A DNA stretch of 64,000 bases from Paracoccaceae bacterium (lineage in GTDB: Bacteria; Pseudomonadota; Alphaproteobacteria; Rhodobacterales; Rhodobacteraceae): positions 2,588,037 through 2,652,036 of the forward strand of contig OY282431.1 in the NCBI GenBank assembly GCA_958296035.1, given 5' to 3'. The translations under genes were made by a program, and so were the position numbers. Of the stretch, positions 16,101 through 25,371 are shown in pieces (the first letter of the stretch is position 1; every line of letters starts with the position of its first letter). The notes under the pieces were generated by a model, which searched no databases, was not told where the DNA came from, and was given only the letters and a program-made list of their open reading frames with translations.

Positions 16101-18453
16101 CACTTCGGAAGCAGCCGGGTCTCAGTTGATCGCGGCACTTCATATCTGCCCGACCCTGATGCACTCCGTTGTGGCCAGTCACGAACGCATCGTTGAAAAC
16201 AATTCGGATCTGTGGAACGTTTTCGATTTTGATGCTTGCAGGCGCAATCAGACGTCGGCCGAGGCACCGACCGGGCAGGAGGTCAATACCCGTTTCGGGA
16301 CATTGCCGGCAGAATTCACCGCGCCCCACATCAAGACACTTGAGGAGGCCGCTGCCGTTGGTCGGCAAATGCTTGACCTGTACGATCCCTCCTTCGAATG
16401 TTCCGGTGGGGCGAACGAAGCCATGTGTCGGGCCAACAAGGAACGTTACAACAACCTGCGCGATGAATTCGCCAGACTCATTTGCAGTCTGCCGTTCTTG
16501 CCAAACTGGACCGCCGATGTGGGCCGGGCGATAAGCAGATCATCGCAGGCCTACAAATCCATTCAAACCTCTGCTTCGGCAATAGCATCAGATTATGGAA
16601 TCGCACCGGAAGCATTCGTAGACCTTTTGCAAAGCAGGCACCCCAGCGAAACCTGGCAGTCCGCGATTGGTAGACGGTCCGGACGAGGTTGGTTCCAGTT
16701 GAGCAAGGCCATCGATTTGAGGGGGTTGGTTTCAGAACTTCGCGGCGACATTCTGGACGCATGCCTGGACGCTGGTCTGACCAGCCGTGAATTTCGGGAA
16801 ATTTATCCACCGTTCCTGTTCACGGCCAATGGCAATATCAAGCCCGAGCACGCCGACAGGGTTGTAGGACAGCTTTTTCGCACAACAACAACCATGAGGG
16901 AAGTGTCCGGCTGGGGCGAAAAATTGAAGGCCGAAACCATCGCGGTGTCGGATATTGTCGAAGTTGAGGTCGCTTACGACGAGATCAAACGCCTGAATGC
17001 AGAGGCTGCAGAAGCAGATTCCGGAGGCACAGCGGGTGGCAAGGACGGGTTGAAACAGAATTCCGAGGACGACGGAGGTGACAGGGACGACCGACAGGTG
17101 AGCAGCTGGTCTATTACCGAAATGGAGCAGTCAATCCGCCAGCCGGTCATGGATATCCTGCAAAGGATAGACGACCAATACGGTATATTGCAGAAAATCG
17201 AGCGGACCAGGATTCTCAAGGAGGTCGAACTGGCACCGAGATTCACGATTGCCCAGGAAAGGAGGTACCTGCGCGAGCGTGAATTGATGATCGAAATGGT
17301 CAGGGAGCTGAAACTCAACAACAACCGGATCGAGACGCTGGTAAAGCAACTTCACGGAGCCACCAAGGCACATATGGAGTTGCGCCGCCGAATGCGTCAG
17401 CTCGTGGACCGTTCACGCATTAATCGTCGAGAATTCGAGCAACTCTGGAATGGTAACGAGACGTCGCCCAAGTGGTACAAATCCATGGGCAAGTTCAAGA
17501 GTCGCGGTTGGCGGGAGTTCAGTCAGCAGCACGGTGAAGAGGCAGCACAAATCGGTCTCGAATATGCCGATCTCTGCAAGTATGTTGGCCTGAAGCTCAG
17601 AGACAACTGTCTTGCAGCAACGGCTTCCTCTGCCAACGGCAAACGCCGCCCTGCTCTTCCCGCCGGCGCCAAGGATCGTGAATTCCTGTCGCTGATCAGC
17701 AGGGTCAGGACAGGCGAAAGGGAAGCCCAGCGTGCCAAGAAGGAAATGGTCGAGTCCAATTTGCGTCTGGTGATTTCGATCTCAAAGAAATGTACCAACC
17801 GCGGCCTGCAATTGCTCGATCTGGTACAGGAAGGAAACATCGGCCTCATGAAAGCGGTCGACAAGTTCGAATACCGCCGCGGCTACAAATTCTCGACCTA
17901 TGCAACCTGGTGGATACGCCAGGCCATCACGCGCTCGATTGCTGATCAGGCGAAGACAATCCGTATACCGGTGCACATGATCGAGACGATAAACAAGCTC
18001 AATCGAACAACTCGCCAGCTGCATATCGAACTCAAGCGCGATCCAACACCGGAAGAACTTGCCGAGAAGCTCGAATTGCCGCTCGAAAAGATCCGCAAGG
18101 TCATGAAGATTGCCAAGGAGCCCATCAGTCTGGAAACGCCGGTAGGTGACGACGATGACAGCCAACTCGGTGATTTCATTGAAGACAAGCAGGCAATACT
18201 GCCCCTTGAACATGCCATTGAGCGAAATTTGAACGACACGGTCTGTCGAGTGCTTTCAAACCTTACGCCGCGCGAGGAACGCGTGCTGCGCATGCGATTC
18301 GGTATCGGCGTCCCGACCGATCACACCCTCGAAGAGGTTGGCCAATTGTTCAAGGTTACCCGTGAACGGATTCGCCAGATCGAGGCCAAGGCCTTGCGCA
18401 AGCTCAAGCATCCAAGTCGCAGTCGCAAATTGCGTCCTTTCCTTGACGATTGA
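13177..18453 (+). CDS. rpoD: Giant housekeeping sigma factor RpoD with multiplied non-conserved region
   Basis: One uninterrupted frame predicts about 1758 residues, against roughly 600-700 for usual RpoD. Numbering from ATG 13177 (GGAG six bases upstream): region 1.1 at about 5-62 ([11 protein letters not shown]), an acidic stretch at 73-93, region 1.2 at 484-560 ([21 protein letters not shown]), and regions 2-4 from 1524 to the end ([37 protein letters not shown]). All core motifs look intact, so it should bind polymerase and -10/-35 promoters. The extra length is about 420 residues between regions 1.1 and 1.2 and about 960 between 1.2 and 2.1, the latter about 240 in E. coli. The inserts are helical copies of the normal non-conserved region. 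Confidence 0.95.
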   Translation: MASGVFSDQVLSQLFQKAKRNNSVQHSEVAEALSAADAPSCSVDSIVGLLQERGVNVIFDNEKWPGAAGPAEEDGADDDDAPDDDTRVELPSEAEVAQLCRSISNCEKRYNAAVGSSPQLAKELSELYTRHEAGELPLAQCVDEIAVLRTQRNESQRRSSSPIFEAPARLANGEQRDHSLLKLKTRKSVLRQLARISRKYAELEQLAVKRLEYLSDRTIRYTRAQARRQARELGELVAMVQAVPAPPAVIDRLATELEQVEPEFERVEDNLCKAAHAARIRQKDLKKQWQGHEINSNWNLNLQKLRDARWTSFMESSNAELGQHQKLLRCMCMRHKLDVPQLRALSRETRTHAEELRSLRTSLATLMEPLITKLMAEGEYLDPQFTEPEKVARTALSEAIRAFDHGVGGFMKYAEDVVRYALGLPAAAMDSRHLRDNDGAYADRQGEGAVVESGANNSRFAGDGRAGALVEADAAKSVASGSADPVRMYFREMGAIDMLSREGEIAIAKRIEAGRNEMIRALSTSPLTFRAICHWRQEIIDNEATLRDVIDVDATFKAMRSPPAVDIERLVESGISSRLATLSERFEKFQNRFLGELRSKMSMSAGAASFPEREWAAEMSALADLCGALFINNHKKRQLLGSICAVHRRLNSLENRAAAIANRERISSQTLFRILANTAGDPNWLQQIAVQPGQTWQLLHAKLATNLDDIQLRIFELNSQLGIPIGQVPELLKKIRNHNATVSAHANLDNRIASTELFLAKVYEIGTRICEANEPPEIYLDIDRLASRKTSYNNARPLSKRKLEIIRNQLRSRLGVFNRRYKTFANLQEARLNHLLGQPGKFTKAQQNRYNRELKELCTRASTFPLLPRVKSEIRFELASIALEYAEFSDRLGRLAKSCRVARKPMLEAMSDNPAPEVVKERLERSCPQFVISDNSISGLEELCTKYTDIARRLGTLPNNMQKDFTLRLLRLAATTSEAAGSQLIAALHICPTLMHSVVASHERIVENNSDLWNVFDFDACRRNQTSAEAPTGQEVNTRFGTLPAEFTAPHIKTLEEAAAVGRQMLDLYDPSFECSGGANEAMCRANKERYNNLRDEFARLICSLPFLPNWTADVGRAISRSSQAYKSIQTSASAIASDYGIAPEAFVDLLQSRHPSETWQSAIGRRSGRGWFQLSKAIDLRGLVSELRGDILDACLDAGLTSREFREIYPPFLFTANGNIKPEHADRVVGQLFRTTTTMREVSGWGEKLKAETIAVSDIVEVEVAYDEIKRLNAEAAEADSGGTAGGKDGLKQNSEDDGGDRDDRQVSSWSITEMEQSIRQPVMDILQRIDDQYGILQKIERTRILKEVELAPRFTIAQERRYLRERELMIEMVRELKLNNNRIETLVKQLHGATKAHMELRRRMRQLVDRSRINRREFEQLWNGNETSPKWYKSMGKFKSRGWREFSQQHGEEAAQIGLEYADLCKYVGLKLRDNCLAATASSANGKRRPALPAGAKDREFLSLISRVRTGEREAQRAKKEMVESNLRLVISISKKCTNRGLQLLDLVQEGNIGLMKAVDKFEYRRGYKFSTYATWWIRQAITRSIADQAKTIRIPVHMIETINKLNRTTRQLHIELKRDPTPEELAEKLELPLEKIRKVMKIAKEPISLETPVGDDDDSQLGDFIEDKQAILPLEHAIERNLNDTVCRVLSNLTPREERVLRMRFGIGVPTDHTLEEVGQLFKVTRERIRQIEAKALRKLKHPSRSRKLRPFLDD
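13738..17600 (+). repeat. Five divergent copies of the sigma non-conserved-region module inside rpoD
   Basis: The protein repeats a unit of about 150 residues. Module A is at about 188-342, B at 574-712, C at 806-960, D at 1053-1200 and E at 1324-1475. E is the normal copy ([18 protein letters not shown]). A, B, D and E each carry two Trp exactly 12 apart (W298/W310, W684/W696, W1160/W1172, W1433/W1445); C has lost both. Upstream helices also align, for example [16 protein letters not shown] in C and [16 protein letters not shown] in E. Linkers before C (about 756-785), D (979-1020) and E (1239-1270) resemble the end of region 1.2. The copies are too diverged to be obvious at the DNA level. 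Confidence 0.85.
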
Positions 18454-18499
18454 AGGGAGACACTGATCGGCCCTGGTTGCGGCGAGTTGCCTTGCCGTG

Positions 18500-18695
18500 T
18501 TTCCACGTCAACCCCCGACACGCCGCCATTGCGGCGCACCCGGCCATAGGCCTCCTTGAAAAAGTCCAGTTGCCGCCAGACCTTGTCGATCAAGGCGTGA
18601 AAACGCCGCTCGGGCTCAGCCGTAGCACTCGCATGGAGAGCAGTCTGGCGTTTCCGAACCCGTTGTGACCCTGTCAGGTCAAGACCAGTGACCAT
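18500..18695 (-). pseudogene. Group II intron reverse transcriptase/maturase, N-terminal remnant
   Basis: On the minus strand RKRQTALHASATAEPERRF, HALIDKVWRQLDFFKEAY and GRVRRNGGVSGVD match the opening of group II intron-encoded proteins in order. Similarity stops near 18500, and the reverse-transcriptase catalytic motifs are absent. The GC-rich 350 bases upstream on that strand may be the intron's 5' ribozyme part, but I could not fold it. The remnant lies about 50 bases beyond the rpoD stop. Confidence 0.65.
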
Positions 18696-19637
18696 GCCTT
18701 GCCTCCCTCCTGCCCTCTCTCGAAACCAGACCCCTTCCCTCCACCGGCATGACCCGGCCTCCACAGGACTACGAGCCGGTCCGCCACCCTGCCCCTCGCA
18801 GGACGCCGGTCTGGTCTGTGCAAGACCGCCAGACAGGGCGTCCCGTGTTGCGACGTCTATCCTCTTCCACACAGACCAGCGCCACTCCCCCGGCGCGTAC
18901 GAAACCGGTGCGCCCGTCGCTTGCTTCCCGGTCCGCCATCGGCCTTCCCCCAATCGCAGCAGGGTCGGCTCTCGCATTATCATTTTCGAGGCCTGCACGG
19001 TTGCCAGGCTGCCTGACGCAGCCCTTTGCCACCAGAGTGCTTCAATCTACCGCGTTACCTCCGTAAACCGCCCTGGCTGCACCCAGCCGAAGCGACAATT
19101 GTTGCGCGGGATTTGCACCCACTCGATAAACGTGCCTTTCACGGCGCACTGTGAGCCATTGGTAGATTGGCAGCCGGGGAAAGAAAGATACGACGCTCAA
19201 GAAGGTGTACCAACACGACAGTGAATTACGGCTGTTGCCAAATTCATGCTCCGGATTCCACTGTGTTAACCCTGGGTCCGGTAACCACATCCGGCAGACC
19301 GATTGTCTGATCGTCGCGCAAGTGAATTACCCCTCGCAACCGAAACAAATCGCGCCGTGCTTCCCGGTTGGATCTCCAGTCAAAGACCAAATACGATCGT
19401 CGTATGATCACCTGTCCCACGCTTCCTCAACCCATGATTGCTCTCCGCGACCCGTCGTCTGTCAGCATCCTGCGCAGGCAATGGCTGCCCTTCTTGTTCC
19501 AGAATTCCCACTGTCCCAAAACGCTCGGATGAGCTTGCAGGCTGCAGCCTGGAGGAGTTCATTGCCAATCAGGGCAGATTGTCGTATGCGGAGCACTCCA
19601 GTGTCCGTCGACCGCAGTATCAGGAGTATCGGAGCGT
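18696..19637. other. Spacer, possibly intron 5' RNA relic in its first half
   Basis: 18696-19040 could be the upstream ribozyme part of the group II intron remnant, judged only by position and composition. 19040-19637 shows no gene I can support on either strand. Confidence 0.3.
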
Positions 19638-20534
19638 ATGGGCCGAAGCGGCACAACTCCCCGGCGCTGGGGCATCAACAATGATTATGCCAAGCTAACA
19701 GACGTTTTGCTGGGCAAGCCCGAGTACTACAGGTGGGTTGATGCCGGTCCAATAACTGGGCGCACGCTTGCCAACGCGCACAAGACAGGTGTCAGGTTCG
19801 ACTTGCAACTGGCCATGGCCCAGCACACCGAGATGGTGTCGGTTTACGAGGATAACGGGGTCACATGCCACTACCTCGACAGCGACAAGGTGCTGCACCG
19901 TAATTTCTTTGCCCGCGATTCCTCCGCCATGACCCCCTGGGGAGCACTAATCTGCCATATGCAGCTCAAATGCCGCCGGGCAGATTATGTGACGGCGATA
20001 AAATTCTACCGGGAAAACAAGATACCGATCTGGCGATGGGTGACTGCCGGTCACTTTGAGGGTGGTGATTTCGTCATCCTGGCCCCTGGACGGGTGTTGA
20101 TTGGGCATTGTGGCGAAAGGTCGGAACGGGAAGGCTCTGAGCAGGTTGCCGAATTTGTGCGAGCGGAAGGTTGGGAGGCCGTTGTAGCGCCCATCAGTCG
20201 AGAATTTGTTCATATGGATGGCCTGGTAGTTCCTGTTGCGGAAAATCTGGTGGTTGCCTGCACAGACGCCATGGAATCATGGTTGGTGGATGCAATCAGG
20301 GATTGGGGCTTCGAAATCGTCGAAGTCTCTTTTCGCGAGGCAAGAAACCTGGGCGTGAACCTGGTCGCCCTTGGAGAAGAGAAAATTCTGTCGATGGCAA
20401 CATCGACCGGTCTGAACGCCCGACTCCGAGCTTTGGGATTCGAGGTTTTCGACCCGGATATGTCAATGTTCACACTTGGCGGTGGCGGTGTGCACTGCCT
20501 GAGTTTGGCCTTGCGAAGAGAAGATGTATGGTAA
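19638..20534 (+). CDS. Dimethylarginine dimethylaminohydrolase / amidinotransferase family
   Basis: The 298-residue protein belongs to the arginine-deiminase fold. It opens with the family start WGINNDYAKLTDVLLGKPEYYRWV. It has the RDSSAMTPWGALICHM segment, the acid pair in GHFEGGDFVIL, a His in FVHMDGLVVPVAENLVV and a nucleophilic Cys in GGGGVHCLSLAL. Such enzymes hydrolyse guanidino compounds, for example dimethylarginine to citrulline plus dimethylamine; the exact substrate is open. GGAG sits just ahead of ATG 19638. A betaine-type ABC transporter follows on the same strand, after a terminator-like hairpin, which hints that the imported solute may feed this enzyme. Confidence 0.8.
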   Translation: MGRSGTTPRRWGINNDYAKLTDVLLGKPEYYRWVDAGPITGRTLANAHKTGVRFDLQLAMAQHTEMVSVYEDNGVTCHYLDSDKVLHRNFFARDSSAMTPWGALICHMQLKCRRADYVTAIKFYRENKIPIWRWVTAGHFEGGDFVILAPGRVLIGHCGERSEREGSEQVAEFVRAEGWEAVVAPISREFVHMDGLVVPVAENLVVACTDAMESWLVDAIRDWGFEIVEVSFREARNLGVNLVALGEEKILSMATSTGLNARLRALGFEVFDPDMSMFTLGGGGVHCLSLALRREDVW

Positions 20535-20720
20535 AAGTAGTGCTGGAACGACGGACATCCCGCACCGGCGCGAACCATAATATTCGCGGCCACCGCAGGA
20601 TTGGCAGAACAGGCGGTGAACTTTGGCGAAATTACAGGTAACACACCGCATGGTAAACAAGACACCAGTTTTGCGGGTCTCCGCCTTACATTGGCGGAGT
20701 CATGTCAACATCGCGCATTT

Positions 20721-20762
20721 GATGCGGCCTGTGCCTTCGGATTGGGCTGCATCGTGTTTTTT
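20721..20762 (+). terminator. Rho-independent terminator-like hairpin after the DDAH-like gene
   Basis: A 9-pair stem (GATGCGGCC with GGCTGCATC, one G-U pair) closes a 15-base loop and is followed within three bases by six T. A perfect 7-pair hairpin (CTCCGCC/GGCGGAG) lies just before it at 20679-20699. They separate the DDAH-like gene from the transporter. Confidence 0.5.
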
Positions 20763-20860
20763 GCGGGTAGGTCCAATGCCACGTTGGCAACAAACCGCTC
20801 GCGTTGAGGCGGACCCGATCGGACCTTGAAATATTCTCTAGCTTGCAAGGAGTTAACTAA

Positions 20861-21811
20861 ATGAAAACATGGAAGAAACTGGCGGCTGCAATTTTTGCTT
20901 CGTTTATCGGAACAGCAGCAATTGCCCAGGATGTAATCATCGGCGTGCCGAATTGGACATCTGTCCGCGGAACAGCTCACATTCTGAAAGTCGCACTTGA
21001 AGATAATCTCGGCCTGGTTGTCGAACTTCAGAATGGCACTAATCCGATCATATTCGAGGCAATGGACTCCGGTGCCATGCATGTGCATCCCGAAGTCTGG
21101 TTGCCCAATCAACAAAACCTTTATGACAGGTTCGTGACCGAAAAGGGCACTGTGAAGCTCAACCCGAATTCAGTGATTTCGGACCAGAACATTTGTGTTT
21201 CCAAGGATACACAGGAACGGACCGGCATCTCGGCGCTTAGTGACTTGACTGATCCTGTGATAGCTGCCAATTTTGATACGGACGGCGACGGGCGCGGCGA
21301 AATGTGGATCGGAGGTGCTGGCTGGGCTTCGACAAATGTCGAGCGGATTCGAGCCCATTCATATGGCTACGCAGAAACCATGAACCTGATGGAAATGGAC
21401 GAAACCCTGGCTCTGGCACAGGTCGATAACGCCATTGCACAAGACCAGAACATTGTATTCTACTGTTATACGCCGCATCATATGTACTCACTCTACGATC
21501 TCGTAAAGCTGAGTGAACCGGCACACGATGCATCACAATGGCAAATCACGCAACCTACAGACGCGTCAAACTGGCTTGAACTCTCTTCTGCTCCGACGGC
21601 CTGGGATGCCGCGCATCTGCGCATTGCCTACGCGACCGAACTGGAAAGCTCCCAGCCCCAGGCGGCAGCCATGTTGTCCAAGGTCAAGTTGACGACAGAC
21701 CAGGTCAACGCGTTGGTTTATGCCCTGTCTGTCGAAGGCATGGACCCGGCGGACTTCGCCCGTCAGTGGGTCGATGAGAATGGCGAAATCGTAGATTCCT
21801 GGCTTAACTGA
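20861..21811 (+). CDS. Betaine-type ABC transporter substrate-binding protein (ProX-like)
   Basis: The 316-residue protein starts with a signal peptide (MKTWKKLAAAIFASFIGTAAIA, cut before QD). It continues with the OpuAC-type binding fold: GVPNWTSVRGTAHILKVAL, VELQNGTNPIIFEAMDSGAM and HVHPEVWLPNQQNLYDRF. Trp and Tyr residues that could cage a quaternary ammonium are frequent (WIGGAGWAS, FYCYTPHHMY). It would deliver glycine betaine or a related solute to the membrane permease. AAGGAG lies nine bases ahead of the ATG. It heads an operon with the ATPase and permease genes. Confidence 0.9.
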   Translation: MKTWKKLAAAIFASFIGTAAIAQDVIIGVPNWTSVRGTAHILKVALEDNLGLVVELQNGTNPIIFEAMDSGAMHVHPEVWLPNQQNLYDRFVTEKGTVKLNPNSVISDQNICVSKDTQERTGISALSDLTDPVIAANFDTDGDGRGEMWIGGAGWASTNVERIRAHSYGYAETMNLMEMDETLALAQVDNAIAQDQNIVFYCYTPHHMYSLYDLVKLSEPAHDASQWQITQPTDASNWLELSSAPTAWDAAHLRIAYATELESSQPQAAAMLSKVKLTTDQVNALVYALSVEGMDPADFARQWVDENGEIVDSWLN

Positions 21812-21883
21812 GCCATTCCACATCAGGAAATCCCGGGCGGCTCAGTGCCGCCCGGCGAGTCTTTTACTGTATTGAAGTCCACC

Positions 21884-22933
21884 ATGAACAGCCACGTAAT
21901 TACGCTTGAAGGCGTCTGGAAGATTTTCGGCGAAAACGCCGATGCTGCTATGGCAGCCATACTTGACCGCAGTCTGTCCAAGGCCGAAGTCCTGGAGGAA
22001 TTCGCTTGCGTAGTTGGCATTGTTGATGTCACGTTTTCAGTGAATCGCGGTGAAATTTTCTGCGTCATGGGCCTTTCCGGCTCGGGCAAGTCCACCATGG
22101 TGCGCCATTTGAACCGGCTGATTGAACCAACAGCTGGAAAGATCTCGATACTGGGACGTGACATACTGGAGCTCTCGAGTACGGAACTCCGCGAAATGCG
22201 GGCACAGAAGATCGGCATGGTTTTCCAGCATATGGCATTGCTGCCGCATCGCACCGTGCGAGACAACGTGGCATTTCCCCTCCAGGTCAGAGGTGAGCCA
22301 AAATCGCGTCGCTGGCAAGTATCCAGGGTCTGCCTGGAGAGGGTGAACCTGTCTGGCTATGAGGATCGGTATCCTCACGAACTTTCAGGAGGGATGCAGC
22401 AGAGGGTTGGACTCGCTCGAGCCCTGGCTTCAGACCCGGATGTCCTGTTGATGGATGAGCCGTTTTCGGCTCTTGATCCACTCATCCGGAGGCAGCTGCA
22501 GGATCAGTTCATGGCACTCTCGGCCGAGCTTCAAAAGACCACCGTCTTCATCACCCATGACCTGGATGAGGCAATTCGCATTGGCAACCGCATTGCCATC
22601 ATGAACGACGGACGCATTATCCAGATCGGGACACCGGAGGAAATTGTAACCAATCCTGCCGACGATTATGTGCGGGACTTTGTCGAGGGAATTTCCAAGC
22701 TGAAGTTGGTTTTTGCACATTCCATCATGGTGCCTGTCGATGAATATGAGCACCCTCACCGGGTAGATTCTGACCACTGCCCGCGGGTCCACCACGGCAC
22801 CGATCTGGACCACCTGATTGATATTGCGACGACTACCGACCACGTGATTGTCATCACGGATGATGACGGTACGGACATTGGTGTCATTGACAGGGCAACC
22901 CTTCTCAAGGGTGTTCAGGGAGGAAAGGCGTGA
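21884..22933 (+). CDS. Betaine ABC transporter ATP-binding protein (ProV-like)
   Basis: The 349-residue ATPase has Walker A GLSGSGKST near residue 65, the signature LSGGMQQR, Walker B VLLMDEPFSALD and the switch His in VFITHDLDEA. An N-terminal helix of about 40 residues (AAMAAILDRSLSKAEVLEE) and a C-terminal CBS-like tail (HVIVITDDDGTDIGVIDR) match ProV/OpuAA. I use ATG 21884 because MNSHVITLEGVWKIFG is where the family begins; an upstream TTG frame is unlikely. The stop overlaps the permease start (GTGA). Confidence 0.92.
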   Translation: MNSHVITLEGVWKIFGENADAAMAAILDRSLSKAEVLEEFACVVGIVDVTFSVNRGEIFCVMGLSGSGKSTMVRHLNRLIEPTAGKISILGRDILELSSTELREMRAQKIGMVFQHMALLPHRTVRDNVAFPLQVRGEPKSRRWQVSRVCLERVNLSGYEDRYPHELSGGMQQRVGLARALASDPDVLLMDEPFSALDPLIRRQLQDQFMALSAELQKTTVFITHDLDEAIRIGNRIAIMNDGRIIQIGTPEEIVTNPADDYVRDFVEGISKLKLVFAHSIMVPVDEYEHPHRVDSDHCPRVHHGTDLDHLIDIATTTDHVIVITDDDGTDIGVIDRATLLKGVQGGKA

Positions 22934-24489
22934 CAGATTCTGAAAGAATGACGTCCCTCCAGGAGGTAGAGGACTTCGCAGTCCAGAACGGCAGCTACTA
23001 CGCCGAACAATTTGCCAGAATACAGGGAAAGACCGGATACACCTGGACCTGGAATACCATGGCCGCGCTTTTTGGTCCGCTCTGGGGCGCGGCGCGGGGG
23101 ATTTGGGGATTTTTCTGGATTTTTCTGGTCCTGGAACTCTTTGCCCTGGTGCAAATTGGCCGAGGCCTGTGGGGAGAACTTGGCGCCGAACAACTGGTTC
23201 GCTACGAGAGGTTGATGGCGAACATTGCGCGACGCGAACAGCAGGCCGCAGAGTTGGTCGCTGCCGGGGATGCCGAAGGCGCCCAGGCGAAGCTTGATAT
23301 TGCCGATAATCTGCGCGCTGTGGCGGACAACGCGCTTGTGGCAGCCGAAGCCGCCAGCGGCAAGGCACTGACGATCCTGTTGACCGGCCTCGTTTTGGTC
23401 GTATTGATCAAGATCGCCGAAGGCACTTACGCCAACTACGCCTATGAAGCACAGTACTTGCGCTTTCGCTCCGGAAAGAACGTGCAGGCAGGCATCAGGC
23501 GATCCACTATCATTTTTGGAACGGTCGGGATGATTGCCATCTGGCCGCTCACCCTTATTCGCTTCACGGTAGCCAAACCCGATGAAATGGTTGCCGGGTT
23601 AACCGGAGGTTTGCTAGGTGAAAAACTGACCATCACCACATTCCCCGTTGGCAAGGAGTACTTTGCTCTACTCGCGAAAAAGGGGGATAACGGCTTTGAT
23701 TGGCTAGCCATAAATTTTGGCGATGTATTCGACGGTGTCAGTGCCGCCATTCGCCAGGTTCTCGACTGGCTTGAGCTCCTGCTGATCCAGACGCCCTGGC
23801 CGGTTGTGATGTTCGTAACCGTTGTGATGGCATTGCGACTGGCCGGCCCAAGAGTGGCGATATTCACGGCCGCCTCACTAGCCTACCTGGCATTCATGGG
23901 GCTTTGGGAGCTGGCCATGATCACTGTCGCTCTTATTGGAGCGGGTGCATTCCTGTGCGTGTTGTTCGGAATCCCGTTGGGTATCTGGTTCGGAAAGTCA
24001 CGGCGTGCGTATGCATTTGCCGAACCAGTTCTGGATTTCATGCAGACCATGCCGGCGTTTGTATATCTGATACCAATCATCGCGTTTTTCGGAACCGGCA
24101 AACCGCCGGGAGTCCTGGCAACGATAATCTTTGCCATGCCTCCCGTGATCCGTCTCACTGCACTTGGGATGCGCGGGGTGCCCGAAAGCACCAAAGAAGC
24201 AGCTATTGCCTTCGGCTGTTCGCCACGGCAGCTGTTGTTCAACGTGGAGTTGCCTCTGGCCTTGCCGTCGATCATGACCGGGATCAACCAGACCATACTG
24301 ATGGCCCTCTCAATGGTCGTGATTGCCTCACTAATCGGTGCCGAAGGATTGGGCGCGCTGATTCTGGAAGCCTTGCAATATGCTGCCAAGGGTCAGGGCC
24401 TGCTCGGCGGGCTTGCTATTCTGTTTTGCGCCATGGTGATAGACAGGATTGCCCAAGGCGTGTACCGCCAGAAGGTTGGCGGCCGATAA
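22930..24489 (+). CDS. Betaine ABC transporter permease with long N-terminal membrane extension (ProW-like)
   Basis: The last 250 of 519 residues are a ProW-type permease, with GIPLGIWFGKS, EPVLDFMQTMPAFVYLIPII and the EAA loop GMRGVPESTKEAAIAFGCS. The first 200 residues are extra. TGYTWTWNTMAALFGPLWGAARGIWGF resembles the DUF2628-type membrane domain, then comes a coiled segment (ARREQQAAELVAAGDAEGAQ) and two more hydrophobic stretches. Plain ProW proteins are about 280-350 residues. The GTG start overlaps the ATPase stop by four bases. Confidence 0.88.
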   Translation: MTDSERMTSLQEVEDFAVQNGSYYAEQFARIQGKTGYTWTWNTMAALFGPLWGAARGIWGFFWIFLVLELFALVQIGRGLWGELGAEQLVRYERLMANIARREQQAAELVAAGDAEGAQAKLDIADNLRAVADNALVAAEAASGKALTILLTGLVLVVLIKIAEGTYANYAYEAQYLRFRSGKNVQAGIRRSTIIFGTVGMIAIWPLTLIRFTVAKPDEMVAGLTGGLLGEKLTITTFPVGKEYFALLAKKGDNGFDWLAINFGDVFDGVSAAIRQVLDWLELLLIQTPWPVVMFVTVVMALRLAGPRVAIFTAASLAYLAFMGLWELAMITVALIGAGAFLCVLFGIPLGIWFGKSRRAYAFAEPVLDFMQTMPAFVYLIPIIAFFGTGKPPGVLATIIFAMPPVIRLTALGMRGVPESTKEAAIAFGCSPRQLLFNVELPLALPSIMTGINQTILMALSMVVIASLIGAEGLGALILEALQYAAKGQGLLGGLAILFCAMVIDRIAQGVYRQKVGGR

Positions 24490-24895
24490 GGGCCTGGACA
24501 CGAACGGCCTGCGCCATGAGCCGACAATCCGTGCTCCCGGCGCAGTTGGCATCATGAACCGCATAGCGGTGGTTCAGTTGGTATCCGAAGTTGTGTCCGG
24601 GTGATCAGAATTGCCTCCACTGGCTATCCTGTTGCGTCCAGGAGCGGTGTATTCACCCTTCCCTGTTGTCAAATTCGTCGGTTTCCCTGGCAAGTCACCG
24701 AGACCGCAACACCATTGCTGAATTGTGGCTTTGCCGAGTTTAACTCCGTTTCCAGATTGTGTTGACCTGTTGCCGGGGACAATGTTGCTTTGGCCACTCC
24801 CGGATGCACATTCCCATTCCCACAAATCCTTGCACTTTCAGGCGATCCTGCGTTAGTTGAATTAATGGTCAGGAATTAGCAGTTGCCGAGGAAAT
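24490..24895. other. Spacer before nrdR
   Basis: About 400 bases with no gene. A tRNA-like D-arm phrase near 24565 has no matching acceptor or T arm. No NrdR box was found. Confidence 0.5.
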
Positions 24896-25360
24896 ATGCG
24901 TTGCCCTTACTGCAGCGGCACCGAAACTCTGGTCAAGGATTCTCGCCCGACAGAAGACAATACCGCGGTCAGGCGACGCAGGGAGTGTCGAACATGCGGC
25001 GGACGCTATACCACCTTCGAGCGTGTGCAAATTCGCGAGCTGACTGTAATCAAGGCGCACGGACATCCGGAACCTTTTGACCGTAACAAGCTTGAGCGGT
25101 CGATCCACATTGCCATGCGCAAGCGCAATGTACAGGAACAGCACATCGATCAGATGGTTACCGGCATAGTCAGAAGGCTTGAGGAAAGTGGAGAACGGAC
25201 AGTTGACTCGCAGGCCATTGGCGATGTGGTCATGGATACTCTGGCGAGGATCGATCTGGTTGCCTATGTTAGATTTGCCAGTGTGTATAAGGACTTCCAG
25301 AATCCTCTTGATTTTGAGGCTTTCGTGGCAGAATTGCGCCCTGCAATGAACTCTGACTGA
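24896..25360 (+). CDS. nrdR: Transcriptional repressor NrdR
   Basis: The 154-residue protein has the N-terminal zinc ribbon (MRCPYC at the start and [14 protein letters not shown] near residue 32) and an ATP-cone domain ([28 protein letters not shown]). NrdR senses ATP/dATP and represses ribonucleotide-reductase genes. It leads the riboflavin genes, 11 bases ahead of ribD, an order common in alphaproteobacteria. Confidence 0.96.
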   Translation: MRCPYCSGTETLVKDSRPTEDNTAVRRRRECRTCGGRYTTFERVQIRELTVIKAHGHPEPFDRNKLERSIHIAMRKRNVQEQHIDQMVTGIVRRLEESGERTVDSQAIGDVVMDTLARIDLVAYVRFASVYKDFQNPLDFEAFVAELRPAMNSD

Positions 25361-25371
25361 ACCCTTTTCCA

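Noticed and set aside
13177-18453. Giant rpoD as an assembly or duplication artefact
   Set aside because: The frame is continuous, the modules differ strongly from each other in sequence, and the conserved sigma regions each occur in full once. A misassembly would give near-identical copies.
24560-24640. tRNA-like D-arm phrase after the permease gene
   Set aside because: No acceptor stem, anticodon arm or T-loop can be built around it.
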